A stretch of DNA of 64,000 bases from Pseudomonadota bacterium. Its GTDB lineage: Bacteria > Pseudomonadota > Alphaproteobacteria > Azospirillales > Azospirillaceae. Position 1 is the first letter of the stretch. Every line of letters begins with the position of its first letter. Positions 29,312 to 37,870 of the stretch are shown piece after piece. The stretch lies in NCBI GenBank assembly GCA_023423695.1, contig JAFAFA010000114.1:1-64000 (forward strand). The letters are read 5' to 3'. The translations under genes were made by a program, and so were the position numbers. The notes under the pieces are model-generated. The model made no database searches. It was not told the DNA's origin and saw only the letters and a program-made list of their open reading frames with translations.

Positions 29312-29965
29312 ATGACCGATCCCTTAGCCGCCTCTCCGTTTTCCTCCGCCGTGATCACCGCTTTCCTGCCGGGCCTGTTCCTGGGATTCAGCCTGATCGT
29401 CGCCATCGGGGCGCAGAACGCCTTCGTGCTGCGCCAGGGCTTGCGCAACGAACATGTGCTGGTGATCTGCGCCACCTGCGCGCTGTCCGACGCGGTGCTG
29501 ATCCTCGCCGGCGTCAGCGGGTTCGCCACGGCAGGCGCGCGCTGGCCATGGCTGGAACCGTCAATGCGCTATGCCGGCGCCGCGTTCCTGCTGGTCTATG
29601 GGCTGCGCAGCGCCCGATCCGCCCTGCGCAGCGGGACCGGGCTGACCCCGGCGGAGCGGGAGCCGGCGGGACTGCTGTCGGCGCTGCTGACCTGTCTGGC
29701 CCTGACCTGGCTGAACCCGCATGTCTATCTGGACACGGTGGTGCTGGTCGGCTCCGTCTCCGCCCGCTTCGCCGAGGCGCGGGGAGCCTTCGCGCTGGGG
29801 GCGATGACGGCATCCTTCCTGTTCTTCTTCGCGCTCGGCTATGGCGCCCGCCTGCTGCGCCCGCTGTTCGCCCGGCCGGCGTCCTGGCGGGTGATGGACG
29901 GCATCATCGCCCTGGTGATGTGGGCCATCGCGGCGGGCCTGCTGATCGGAAGCACGGAGGCCTGA
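29312..29965 (+). CDS. argO: LysE/ArgO-type amino acid exporter
   Basis: Inner-membrane exporter of basic amino acids (217 residues, about six helices). Family signatures: SLIVAIGAQNAFVLRQGL at about 26-45, ATCALSDAVLILAGVSG, and TWLNPHVYLDTVVLVGS. Start ATG 29312 follows an intergenic region with an inverted repeat. Divergent argP is its expected regulator. Confidence 0.92.
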   Translation: MTDPLAASPFSSAVITAFLPGLFLGFSLIVAIGAQNAFVLRQGLRNEHVLVICATCALSDAVLILAGVSGFATAGARWPWLEPSMRYAGAAFLLVYGLRSARSALRSGTGLTPAEREPAGLLSALLTCLALTWLNPHVYLDTVVLVGSVSARFAEARGAFALGAMTASFLFFFALGYGARLLRPLFARPASWRVMDGIIALVMWAIAAGLLIGSTEA

Positions 29966-30002
29966 CGGGCCACCTCACCCACGTCCCGCGACCCGCGCCG
30001 AG

Positions 30003-30353
30003 TCACTCCCCCTCCTGCGCCCGCCGGATCGCCGCCTCGACGCATTGCAGGTGCAGCTTCTTGCGGGCGAGCTGGCGGGCGCGGCGTTCCTCCAGGTCGG
30101 TGGTCGTCATCGCTTCGATGCTGCAGCCGCGCCAGCCGTTGGCGTCCAGCGCGCGGGCAACCTCCGCATAGCCGAAATAGCCCTTCTCCGGCTGCTCCCA
30201 CGGCGCGCGGAAATCGGCGCGGCGCAGGACGAAGCGGTTGGACTGGCTGCCGCCGCCCAGATTGGTGAGACGGGCCACGATCAGGCGCTCGCCGTTGCCG
30301 TGGACGACAGTCAGGATCGGGCGAATCCCGGTGATGGGTGGATCGTTGGCCAT
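30003..30353 (-). CDS. Hypothetical protein, 116 residues
   Basis: Not recognised. The N-terminal half (RPILTVVHGNGERLIVARL, FVLRRADFRAPWEQP) looks like a compact beta-rich fold, and the C-terminal half is charged and helical (EERRARQLARKKLHLQCVEA). No signal peptide or membrane segment, so probably cytoplasmic. ATG 30353 is the first start after a region without coding character. It is convergent with argO and divergent from the DUF3574 gene. Confidence 0.55.
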   Translation of the reverse strand: MANDPPITGIRPILTVVHGNGERLIVARLTNLGGGSQSNRFVLRRADFRAPWEQPEKGYFGYAEVARALDANGWRGCSIEAMTTTDLEERRARQLARKKLHLQCVEAAIRRAQEGE

Positions 30354-30458
30354 GATCCATGCATAACGGTCCGGGGGCGTTGTGACCAGAGCATCGCTGA
30401 TCCTCGCGCCGCCCGCTCGACTTGATGCGCCATCCGGCGCCTGAACGGAGTCTCGCCG

Positions 30459-30926
30459 ATGCGTCCCGTCCCGACTCTGCCGTCCGTGCTTCTCCCGCTC
30501 CTGCTGCTGAGCGGTCCGGCCGCGGCACAGCTGGCGCCCCCTTTCACGGAGCCCGCCTTCGCCCCGGCCGCGACAGCGCTGGCTTGCGAGGTCTATTCCG
30601 CGGCCCCGATGATCGAGGCTCAGCTGTTCTTCGGACGCAACGTCGGTGCGGATGTGGGCGTCAGCGACCGCGACTGGGCCGATTTCCTGGATGGGGAGGT
30701 GACGCCGCGCTTCCCCAACGGCCTGACCGTCATCGACGCCTCCGGCCACTGGCGGGACAGCGAGACCGGGCGGCTGATCCGCGAGCCGAGCAAGGTGCTG
30801 ACCCTGCTGGCCGAAGGCGGGCCGGCGACGCTGTCGCTCATCCGCGAAATCGTCGACTCGTACAAGGAGCGATTCCACCAGCAGTCGGTCGGACTCGCCA
30901 TACGGCCGGTCTGCGTTTCCTTTTGA
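30459..30926 (+). CDS. DUF3574-domain exported protein
   Basis: A 155-residue protein with a Sec signal peptide (LPSVLLPLLLLSGPAAAQ) and a DUF3574 core: EAQLFFGRNVG, VSDRDWADFLDGEVTPRFP, GLTVIDASGHWRD, REPSKVLTLL, ending SVGLAIRPVCVSF. The family is widespread in proteobacterial periplasms with no known function. ATG 30459 puts the hydrophobic stretch at the very N-terminus. It stands alone upstream of prpE with a 186-base gap. Confidence 0.75.
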   Translation: MRPVPTLPSVLLPLLLLSGPAAAQLAPPFTEPAFAPAATALACEVYSAAPMIEAQLFFGRNVGADVGVSDRDWADFLDGEVTPRFPNGLTVIDASGHWRDSETGRLIREPSKVLTLLAEGGPATLSLIREIVDSYKERFHQQSVGLAIRPVCVSF

Positions 30927-31112
30927 ATTCCAGGTTTCGGAACGGCGTTTCACCAATGGGGAATGCGACAGCTCGCCGCACCCCCGACCTTCTGACATTT
31001 GCCTGCACTTATGCTTTTGTCGCAGATTGTGGAGGCTGCGTAACTGATCGTTTCGCGGCCGAGAGGAAATGCGCACCGAATAGTACCAAAATAGAATGAG
31101 GGACGCCCTGCC

Positions 31113-33050
31113 ATGAGCCCGACCGCCAGCACCACGACTGCAGAGCTTTTCGACCAGATGCATGCCCGCTCCCTGTCGGACCCCGCCGGGTTCTGGGGCG
31201 AGGCGGCGAAGGACATCTCCTGGTTCAAGCCGTGGGACAAGGTGCTGGACGACAGCAACGCCCCCTTCTACCGCTGGTTCACCGGCGGGGAGCTGAACAC
31301 CTGCTACAACGCGGTGGACCGCCATGTGGAAGACGGGCGCGGGGCGCAGGCGGCGATCATCTATGACAGCCCGGTCACCCAGACCGTCCAGACCATCACC
31401 TATGCCGAGTTGCAGGACCAGGTCGCCCGCTTCGCCGGCGCGCTGCGCGCCCAGGGCGTGGAGAAGGGCGACCGCGTCCTCCTCTACATGCCGATGATCC
31501 CGCAGTCGCTGGTCGCCATGCTGGCCTGTGCCCGTCTCGGCGCCGTGCATTCGGTGGTGTTCGGCGGCTTCGCCCCGCACGAGCTGGCGACCCGCATCGA
31601 CGACGCCAAGCCGAAGGCCATCGTCTCGGCCTCCTGCGGCATCGAGCCGAACCGCATCGTCAAGTACAAGCCGATGCTGGACGCCGCCATCGAACAGTCC
31701 GCCCACAAGCCCAGCAGCGTCATCGTCTGGCAACGCCCGCAGGAGACGGCGGCGCTGGTCGCCGGCCGGGATGTCGACTGGGCCGAAGCGGTGGCGAAGG
31801 CGGAACCGGCGGAGTGCGTGCCGGTTAAGGCGACCGACCCGCTCTATATCCTCTACACCTCCGGCACGACCGGCCAGCCCAAGGGCGTGGTGCGCGACAA
31901 CGGCGGCCATGCGGTGGCGCTGCGCTGGACCATGACCAACATCTACAACGTCAAGCCCGGTGAGATTTATTGGGCGGCGTCGGATGTGGGCTGGGTCGTC
32001 GGCCATTCCTACATCGTCTATGCGCCGCTGCTGACCGGCTGCACCACCGTGGTATTCGAAGGCAAGCCGGTCGGCACCCCCGATCCGGGCACCTTCTGGC
32101 GCGTGATCGAGCAGCACAAGGTCGGCACCCTGTTCACCGCTCCCACCGCCTTCCGCGCCATCAAGCGCGAGGATCCGGACGCCAATTACCTGAAGAAGTA
32201 CGACCTGTCGCACTTCCGCGCCCTGTTCCTGGCCGGCGAGCGGTCGGATCCCGACACTCTGCACTGGGCCGAGGACAATCTGAACGTTCCGGTGATCGAC
32301 CACTGGTGGCAGACCGAGACCGGATGGGCGATTTCCGGCAATCCGCTGGGTGTCCACCTGTTCCCGATCAAGTACGGCTCCGCCACCCGCCCGATGCCGG
32401 GCTGGGACGTGCGGGTGCTGAACGCCGAGCTGAAGGAGGTTCCGCGCGGCGACATCGGCGCCATCTGCGTCAAGCTGCCGCTGCCTCCGGGCACGCTGCC
32501 GACGCTGTGGAACGCCGACGAGCGCTTCAAGAAGTCCTACCTCGCCGATTACCCGGGCTATTACCAGACCGGCGATGCCGGCTTCATCGACGATGACGGC
32601 TATGTCTACGTCATGGCCCGCACCGACGACATCATCAACGTCGCCGGCCACCGCCTGTCCACCGGCGCCATGGAAGAGGTGCTGTCGAGCCACAAGGACG
32701 TCGCCGAATGCGCGGTGATCGGCGTGGCCGACGACCTGAAGGGTCAGGTGCCGCTGGGCTTCGTCTGCCTGAAGGCCGGCGTCACCCGCCCGCATGAGGA
32801 GATCGTCAAGGAGGTGGTCCAGTTGGTGCGCGAACAGATCGGCCCGGTCGCCGACTTCAAGCGTGCCCTGGTGGTCGACCGCCTGCCCAAGACGCGGTCG
32901 GGCAAGATCCTGCGTGGCACCATGCAGAAGATCGCCGACAGCCAGGACTACAAGATGCCGGCCACCATCGACGATCCGGGCATCCTGCCGGAGATCGCCG
33001 ACGCGCTGAAGACGCTGGGCTATGCCAAGACCAGCAGCACGCCGGCCTGA
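31113..33050 (+). CDS. prpE: Propionyl-CoA synthetase
   Basis: Acyl-adenylate-forming ligase (645 residues) converting propionate, ATP and CoA to propionyl-CoA. ANL-family motifs: YILYTSGTTGQPKG (ATP-binding P-loop), VIDHWWQTETGWAI, YYQTGDAGF, RTDDIINVAGHRLS, and the A10 motif KTRSGKILRG with the catalytic Lys near residue 600. The segment WVVGHSYIVYAPLLTG and the ACS-like N-terminus place it nearer PrpE than acetyl-CoA synthetase. Monocistronic, followed by a terminator. With the epimerase at 54230 it fits propionate use through methylmalonyl-CoA. Confidence 0.9.
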   Translation: MSPTASTTTAELFDQMHARSLSDPAGFWGEAAKDISWFKPWDKVLDDSNAPFYRWFTGGELNTCYNAVDRHVEDGRGAQAAIIYDSPVTQTVQTITYAELQDQVARFAGALRAQGVEKGDRVLLYMPMIPQSLVAMLACARLGAVHSVVFGGFAPHELATRIDDAKPKAIVSASCGIEPNRIVKYKPMLDAAIEQSAHKPSSVIVWQRPQETAALVAGRDVDWAEAVAKAEPAECVPVKATDPLYILYTSGTTGQPKGVVRDNGGHAVALRWTMTNIYNVKPGEIYWAASDVGWVVGHSYIVYAPLLTGCTTVVFEGKPVGTPDPGTFWRVIEQHKVGTLFTAPTAFRAIKREDPDANYLKKYDLSHFRALFLAGERSDPDTLHWAEDNLNVPVIDHWWQTETGWAISGNPLGVHLFPIKYGSATRPMPGWDVRVLNAELKEVPRGDIGAICVKLPLPPGTLPTLWNADERFKKSYLADYPGYYQTGDAGFIDDDGYVYVMARTDDIINVAGHRLSTGAMEEVLSSHKDVAECAVIGVADDLKGQVPLGFVCLKAGVTRPHEEIVKEVVQLVREQIGPVADFKRALVVDRLPKTRSGKILRGTMQKIADSQDYKMPATIDDPGILPEIADALKTLGYAKTSSTPA

Positions 33051-33092
33051 ACTGTGCCCTGAACTGCGGCCTGATCGGGAAGACATGGAACG

Positions 33093-33117
33093 GGGCGGCT
33101 TTCGGGCCGCCCTTCTC
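33093..33117 (+). terminator. Terminator after prpE
   Basis: Stem gggcggc (33093-33099) with gccgccc (33106-33112), loop tttcgg, then ttctcc. It lies between the convergent prpE and DsbA-family genes. Confidence 0.65.
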
Positions 33118-33129
33118 CATTCCCGGCCG

Positions 33130-33783
33130 TCAGCCGGAGACGACCGACAAATTCTCCGGTTCTTCGCTGCCGAGGTCGAGCAGCGGCAGGAAACTCGCCG
33201 GCTCCTGCGCGCCGGACAGCGCGTAGCGGCGGTTGAAGATGTAGCAGGGCACCGCCTGCAGCCCCATCTGGCGGGCCAGCGCATCGGCGTTATGCACCGA
33301 AACCGATTCGGCGTCGGTGGACAGCTGGCGCCGCGTCTCGGCGAAGTCCATGCCCAGCCCGGCGGCGACGCTGGCCAGCGCATCGCGGTCGCCGATGTCC
33401 ACGCCCTCGACGAAATAGGCGGCGAACAGCGCATCGGCCATCGCGTTGCCCAGCCCATGGCGCCCGGCGATTCGGACCAGCCGGTGCGCGTCGAAGCTGT
33501 TGGGCGTGCGCTGGATGCGGTCGAGCGCCAGCGGCAGACCGTCACGGGTTGCCGTGTCCTCCACCACCCGGTGAATCTGCCGCGCCCGCTCCCCGCCGCC
33601 GAACTTGGCCGCCAGATAATCGTCGCGCGACATCCCGCCGCGCGGCATGTCCGGGTTCAACTGGAACGGCTGCCAGCGGAGTTCCGGGCGCAGGCCGGGC
33701 CGCTGCATCAGCGCCCGGTCGAGCCGGCGCTTGCCGATGTAGCACCAGGGACAGATCAGGTCGGCGAAGGTTTCGATCAGCAT
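33130..33783 (-). CDS. DsbA-family (FrnE-like) thiol oxidoreductase
   Basis: Cytoplasmic thioredoxin-fold protein of 217 residues with active-site CPWC in FADLICPWCYIGKRRLD at about 11-14, a helical insert, and the cis-Pro region GLQAVPCYIFNRRYALSGAQ. It lacks a signal peptide. Members of the FrnE/2-hydroxychromene isomerase-like group act in stress resistance or polyketide pathways; the substrate here is unknown. ATG 33783 starts the conserved fold; the frame upstream to 33930 is not conserved-looking. Confidence 0.88.
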   Translation of the reverse strand: MLIETFADLICPWCYIGKRRLDRALMQRPGLRPELRWQPFQLNPDMPRGGMSRDDYLAAKFGGGERARQIHRVVEDTATRDGLPLALDRIQRTPNSFDAHRLVRIAGRHGLGNAMADALFAAYFVEGVDIGDRDALASVAAGLGMDFAETRRQLSTDAESVSVHNADALARQMGLQAVPCYIFNRRYALSGAQEPASFLPLLDLGSEEPENLSVVSG

Positions 33784-33950
33784 TCCGCCACTATCCGCGC
33801 CTCTCCGGCTTGCGGCAACCGCTTCTTCCATCGCTTTCGCAGAGCGCAAAGCATCCCGCAACCGTTTGTTAACCGAGTTGGCCCGACAGTCCTCCGTGGT
33901 TCTCGCAGTCCCAAAGCGGCTGGCGGACATATCCCGGTGGACGATTCCCG

Positions 33951-34409
33951 ATGAGCAATTCCTACGTCGACGGCAAGGTCCGCGAAGCGATCCTGGCGGC
34001 CAAGGGCAGCCGGATGAACGCGCAGAAGATCCTGATGGCCTGGGCCGTTGAAGATCCCGACCTGCTGCGCGGGATCGCCCAGCCCTTCCTGAAGGCCATC
34101 GCCGCAGCCGCCATCGAGCGTGCCGGCCGCCCGCCCAGCCGGAGCGCGTCCGCGCGTCCGGCTGCCGGCGGCGGGGCAGGGGGTGGACGGCCGTCCGCGT
34201 CGGGCCTCAGCCGCGATGCGCTTGAAAACCTGCTGAACCAGCTGGGCCGCGATTCGGGAGACCCGGCTCCCCAGCGCGGCGCGCCCGCCGGCAAGGCTGC
34301 GGCGGCTGCGAAGGGGGCGACCGTTCACGACGCCCCGGCCGGCGGGCCGACGCATGAGAAGGCGATGATAGCGATCGCCAAGGCCTTCGTCGCCAAGAAG
34401 GTGCGCTGA
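33951..34409 (+). CDS. Hypothetical protein, 152 residues
   Basis: Not recognised. The N-terminal 60 residues (VREAILAAKGSRMNAQKILMAWAVEDPDLLRGIAQPFL begins at about residue 9; core MNAQKILMAWAVEDPDLL) are helical. The middle is Gly/Ala/Pro/Arg-rich and disordered, and the C-terminus again helical (THEKAMIAIAKAFVAKKVR). Basic overall, no signal peptide. Codon use matches neighbours, which supports a real gene. Divergent from the DsbA-family gene. Confidence 0.55.
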   Translation: MSNSYVDGKVREAILAAKGSRMNAQKILMAWAVEDPDLLRGIAQPFLKAIAAAAIERAGRPPSRSASARPAAGGGAGGGRPSASGLSRDALENLLNQLGRDSGDPAPQRGAPAGKAAAAAKGATVHDAPAGGPTHEKAMIAIAKAFVAKKVR

Positions 34410-34431
34410 ACGGCACGGGAAAACCGAACGC

Positions 34432-34860
34432 TCAGGTCCCGTTGTTCGCCGTGTAAGGCGTGGCGTCGTCGAACCAGCCCCTTTTGCGCGGCACCGTCCG
34501 GATATCCGGCGGCGGGCTGGCGAGTGCGGTGTTGCCGTTGCGGTAGGGGTCGGGAATGTGGTGGCAATCGACATCGGCCAGCGTGCGGTAGCAATAAATC
34601 CGCGAGCGGTCGATCACCACCTTGTCCGGGCAGTAATCGCCGGTCTGCTCGAAGCTGATGATCGAACAGTCGCGACCGGTCGCTGCCGACACCAGATGAT
34701 CGCCGATGGTCTTCTTGGTGGCGTTCAGCGTCACCACATCCGCGCCGGCCGCCGCCAGCCCGAGCGGGGAGGTGCAACCGGCCAAGGCCATAACCGGCCC
34801 TGCCACGGCAATGGCCAGCCACCCCTGCATCGACGCCGTCCGTCTCCTGCCCATCGTCAT
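34432..34860 (-). CDS. Small lipoprotein, function unknown
   Basis: A 142-residue protein with a lipoprotein signal: hydrophobic GWLAIAVAGPVMALAGC with lipobox LAGC, so it is predicted to be lipid-anchored after the Cys at about residue 29. The mature part has several Cys (GRDCSIISFEQTGDYCPD, IYCYRTLADVDCH) that could form disulphides. ATG 34860 has AGGGG upstream; ATG 34854 and 34830 are alternatives. Similar small Cys-containing lipoproteins occur in Rhodospirillales, but I assign no function. Confidence 0.65.
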   Translation of the reverse strand: MTMGRRRTASMQGWLAIAVAGPVMALAGCTSPLGLAAAGADVVTLNATKKTIGDHLVSAATGRDCSIISFEQTGDYCPDKVVIDRSRIYCYRTLADVDCHHIPDPYRNGNTALASPPPDIRTVPRKRGWFDDATPYTANNGT

Positions 34861-34971
34861 CCGGCCCCTGTTGCCATGCGCGTACCGCTGCCGATCCGCA
34901 TTATTCCGCAATTGCGCGCGACCGCAGTTAACAAGCGGTGAATTCAGTCATGCGGCTGGCCCACGCGGCCG

Positions 34972-35259
34972 TCAGCGCGCCAGCGCACAGATGCGCGACC
35001 GGCACTGCACGATGACGAAGGCATCCTTATCCTCGCTGCAGCCGATCTTGAAGGTCGTCGATCCCTCGCGCCCGACGGTGTAGCGCAGCACCTCGACCTT
35101 GGCCGGGGTGCAGTTGCCCATCGACTTGGCGATCTCCTTCGCTTCCGCCTGCGCGGCGGAAACGTTGGAGGCGGCCGGTGCCGATCCCGCCGCCATGACG
35201 AATCCGGCGGTTAGCAGAAGGACGCCGGGGATACGGCGGGATGAGACATGGAACGGCAT
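34972..35259 (-). CDS. Small exported protein with a C-terminal cysteine pair
   Basis: A 95-residue product with an N-terminal signal peptide (GVLLLTAGFVMAAGSAPAAS). The mature domain of about 65 residues has four Cys (MGNCTPAKVEV, KIGCSEDKDAF, VQCRSRICALAR), suggesting a disulphide-bonded periplasmic protein. ATG 35259 is the only start that puts the hydrophobic segment at the N-terminus. Family not recognised. Confidence 0.6.
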   Translation of the reverse strand: MPFHVSSRRIPGVLLLTAGFVMAAGSAPAASNVSAAQAEAKEIAKSMGNCTPAKVEVLRYTVGREGSTTFKIGCSEDKDAFVIVQCRSRICALAR

Positions 35260-35424
35260 GGCCGGACTATCGCATGGGGTGACACCGAATCGGAAGAGGT
35301 GCCTCCGAAATGTCGCAGCGTGCGATTCCCGCCGCCCCGCCACGGCGAAGCTGCTATCCTGCAAACGCAACCGAAACACCGGCGGCCGATAGCCGGCCGC
35401 AAAAATCCACGGGCTGGGAAACGC

Positions 35425-35652
35425 ATGACTTCGAACGACCGGCGGCTCGGCGACCGCATCCTCGCCGCACTCGAGCTGGCGCTGGAACAAAGGCATCTGG
35501 ACGTCGCCGAACATCTGGCCCGCGCCCTGGAGGAAACACTGACCCGCTTCGGCGGACCCGATGCCGTCGACCACCGCGAATTGTCGGCCGGCATGATCCA
35601 GGCCTTCGACCGCCTGGAAGCCCTGCGCCGGGAAGCGCATCAACTGCCTTGA
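35425..35652 (+). CDS. Small hypothetical protein, 75 residues
   Basis: A short, strongly helical protein (RRLGDRILAALELALEQ, LDVAEHLARALEETLTRF, MIQAFDRLEALRREA) with no cysteine, signal or membrane segment. Amphipathic heptad-like spacing suggests a helical hairpin or an oligomerising adaptor. ATG 35425 is chosen because upstream in-frame codons lack coding character. Function unknown. Confidence 0.55.
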   Translation: MTSNDRRLGDRILAALELALEQRHLDVAEHLARALEETLTRFGGPDAVDHRELSAGMIQAFDRLEALRREAHQLP

Positions 35653-35716
35653 ACAGGGCAGGGGACCGCCAGGACCCGAGCCGGCGCCCCAGCATTAATT
35701 TTTTGCAATTTGGTGA

Positions 35717-35746
35717 TTGACAGGCGGCCTCCCGGGCGACTACAAA
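35717..35746 (+). promoter_or_regulatory. Promoter for tRNA-Asp
   Basis: Perfect TTGACA at 35717-35722, an 18-base spacer and TACAAA at 35741-35746, about 105 bases before the mature tRNA. One of the clearest promoters in the window. Confidence 0.7.
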
Positions 35747-35850
35747 CCGCCCACCGAACGACGGGGGCCTCGACGGTCCCGGTGAAAAACAGCAGACAGT
35801 TCAAAGCCTTGGCTTTGCGATTGGATGGTGTTCAAGCCAAGTCGCTCAGC

Positions 35851-35927
<77 letters not shown>

Positions 35928-35968
35928 CTTTCCTTTTGAAAAATCGCCGTCATTCGCCAGTATGGCCC

Positions 35969-35996
35969 AAGGACTCGCAAACCGCGGGTCCTTTTT
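35969..35996 (+). terminator. Terminator after tRNA-Asp
   Basis: Stem aaggactcg (35969-35977) with cgggtcctt (35985-35993, one G-T pair), then a T run at 35992-35996. Confidence 0.7.
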
Positions 35997-36241
35997 CGCA
36001 TGCGAATAGTCTTCCCTTTGCCCGTTTTTAAAAACGTGGTATTACCAGGATCTAACGCGGGGACCGGCTTGTCCTTCCGCGTAGTGAAAAGCGATTCAAA
36101 GCGCTTTCCTTGCCCACGGTCTCGGCATATATTCCGGCCCGTCTGATGGGCTAATCCAAGGCATGGCTGCCACGGCTTTGCGCTTCCGCCGATTTCCGGC
36201 TGGAACGGCGCCCGTGGTCGTGGGCTTATGGGAGGAACGCG

Positions 36242-36610
36242 GTGTCGACTCCGCTGATCATTGAGTATCTTCCGATCCTGGTGTTTCTGCTGATCGGCAT
36301 CGCGCTGGCCGCGGTGATGGTGGGGGCATCCTACGTCATCAGCCCGAAGAACCCGGACGCCGAGAAGGTCTCCCCCTACGAATGCGGCTTCGAGCCGTTC
36401 GAGGACGCGCGCACCAAGTTCGACGTGCGGTTCTATCTGGTCTCGATCCTGTTCATCATCTTCGACCTGGAAGTCGCCTTCCTGTTCCCGTGGGCGGTCG
36501 CCCTCGGCGACATCGGGCTGTTCGGCTTCTGGTCGATGATGCTGTTCCTGGGCATCCTGACCATCGGCTTCATCTATGAGTGGAAGAAAGGAGCTCTGGA
36601 ATGGGAGTAG
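36242..36610 (+). CDS. nuoA: NADH-quinone oxidoreductase subunit A
   Basis: Membrane subunit of complex I (122 residues, three helices). Conserved NuoA sequence: SPKNPDAEKVSPYECGFEPF with the Cys-containing loop, then KFDVRFYLVSILFIIFDLEVAFLFPW. Start GTG 36242 follows GGGAGGAAC at 36230. First gene of a 14-gene nuo operon. The 245 bases between the tRNA-Asp terminator and this start must hold the operon promoter; a TATATT at 36127 region is the best -10 candidate but lacks a good -35. Confidence 0.96.
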   Translation: MSTPLIIEYLPILVFLLIGIALAAVMVGASYVISPKNPDAEKVSPYECGFEPFEDARTKFDVRFYLVSILFIIFDLEVAFLFPWAVALGDIGLFGFWSMMLFLGILTIGFIYEWKKGALEWE

Positions 36611-37146
36611 AGGTCGCCAAGCCGCTGGCGCCGATTCCGCCCGGACCGGAACAGGACGCCTACATCCGCGCGGTCTCCGACGAGATCCAGGACAAGGGCT
36701 TCGTGCTGGCGAAGTACGAGGACCTTCTGGCCTGGGCCCGGACCGGCTCGCTGTGGCCGATGACCTTCGGTCTGGCCTGCTGCGCGGTGGAGATGATCCA
36801 CGCCTATATGAGCCGGTATGACCTGGACCGTTTCGGCGTGATCCCGCGTCCCAGCCCGCGCCAGTCCGACTGCATGATCGTCGCCGGCACCCTGACCAAC
36901 AAGATGGCCCCGGCGCTCCGCAAGGTCTACGACCAGATGCCGGAGCCGCGCTGGGTGATCTCCATGGGGTCCTGCGCCAACGGCGGCGGTTACTATCACT
37001 ATTCCTACGCCGTGGTTCGTGGCTGCGACCGGATCGTTCCGGTCGACATCTATGTTCCCGGCTGCCCGCCGACGGCGGAGGCGCTGATCTACGGCATCCT
37101 CCAGCTCCAGAAGAAGATCAAGCGCGGCAACCGCATCGCCCGCTGA
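36601..37146 (+). CDS. nuoB: NADH-quinone oxidoreductase subunit B
   Basis: Peripheral-arm subunit carrying the terminal [4Fe-4S] cluster N2 that reduces quinone. The four ligands are visible: C60 and C61 (GLACCAVEM), C125 (GSCANGGG) and C155 (PGCPPTAEAL). 181 residues from ATG 36601, with AAAGGAG at 36587-36593; an ATG 7 codons upstream lacks such spacing. Overlaps nuoA by 10 bases. Confidence 0.97.
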   Translation: MGVEVAKPLAPIPPGPEQDAYIRAVSDEIQDKGFVLAKYEDLLAWARTGSLWPMTFGLACCAVEMIHAYMSRYDLDRFGVIPRPSPRQSDCMIVAGTLTNKMAPALRKVYDQMPEPRWVISMGSCANGGGYYHYSYAVVRGCDRIVPVDIYVPGCPPTAEALIYGILQLQKKIKRGNRIAR

Positions 37147-37160
37147 CCACGGCGTACCGT

Positions 37161-37193
37161 TCCCGCCCGCAGCCATGCCGCTGCCGGGCGGGA
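37161..37193 (+). other. Stem-loop between nuoB and nuoC
   Basis: Arms tcccgcccg (37161-37169) and cgggcggga (37185-37193) with further pairing (cag/ctg) inside. No T run, so rather an mRNA processing or stability element than a terminator within the operon. Confidence 0.45.
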
Positions 37194-37240
37194 CGAACGA
37201 CAAGCGCGCTGAAGACAAGTAGGAAGGCAGGGTCCCACCC

Positions 37241-37870
37241 ATGTCCGAACAGGCGTTGAAGGAACTCGGGGACGTCATCGCGGCCAAACTCGGCGGCGAC
37301 GTCCTGAAGGTCGAGGTGAGGCTCGGCGAGCTGATGGTGACGGTCAAGCGGCCGGCCATCCTGACGGTGCTGACCGCGCTGCGCGACGATCCGGCCACCC
37401 GGTTCGAGCAGCTGACCGACATCACCGCGGTCGACTACCCGGATCGCGTCGAGCGGTTCGAGGTCGTCTATCAGCTGCTCAGCTACACCCACAACCGTCG
37501 CATGCGCGTGAAGCTGGCCACCGACGAGGACACGCCCGTCCCGTCGGCCGTTTCCGTCTTCAGCGCGGCCAACTGGTTCGAGCGCGAGGTGTGGGACCTG
37601 TTCGGCATCTTCTTCGAGAATCATCCGGACCTGCGCCGCATCCTCACCGATTACGGGTTCGAGGGGCACCCCTTCCGCAAGGACTTCCCGCTGACCGGCT
37701 ACGTCGAAGCCCGGTACGACGAGGACCAGAAGCGCGTGATCTACGAGCCGGTCCGTCTGACCCAGGATTTCCGCGCCTTCGACTTCCTCAGCCCGTGGGA
37801 AGGCATGACCAATGTCATGCTGCCCGGCGACGAGAAGGCGGCCCTCCAGGACGGGAGCAAGAAGCCGTGA
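37241..37870 (+). CDS. nuoC: NADH-quinone oxidoreductase subunit C
   Basis: Peripheral-arm subunit (209 residues; 30 kDa subunit homologue). Signature segments: LTDITAVDYPDRVERFEVVY, FSAANWFEREVWDLFGIFFENHPDLRRILTDYGFEGHPFRKDFPL in shortened form (core EREVWDLFGIFF at about 110-121 and GHPFRKDFPLTGY). It is separate from nuoD, unlike the fused E. coli protein. Starts at ATG 37241 behind aggaaggcaggg. Confidence 0.96.
   Translation: MSEQALKELGDVIAAKLGGDVLKVEVRLGELMVTVKRPAILTVLTALRDDPATRFEQLTDITAVDYPDRVERFEVVYQLLSYTHNRRMRVKLATDEDTPVPSAVSVFSAANWFEREVWDLFGIFFENHPDLRRILTDYGFEGHPFRKDFPLTGYVEARYDEDQKRVIYEPVRLTQDFRAFDFLSPWEGMTNVMLPGDEKAALQDGSKKP

Noticed and set aside
30003..33545. Very long open frame (1180 codons) on the minus strand across prpE and neighbours
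   Set aside because: It runs antisense to prpE and other genes and is a shadow of high GC content. Only its last 116 codons (30003-30353) look like a real gene.
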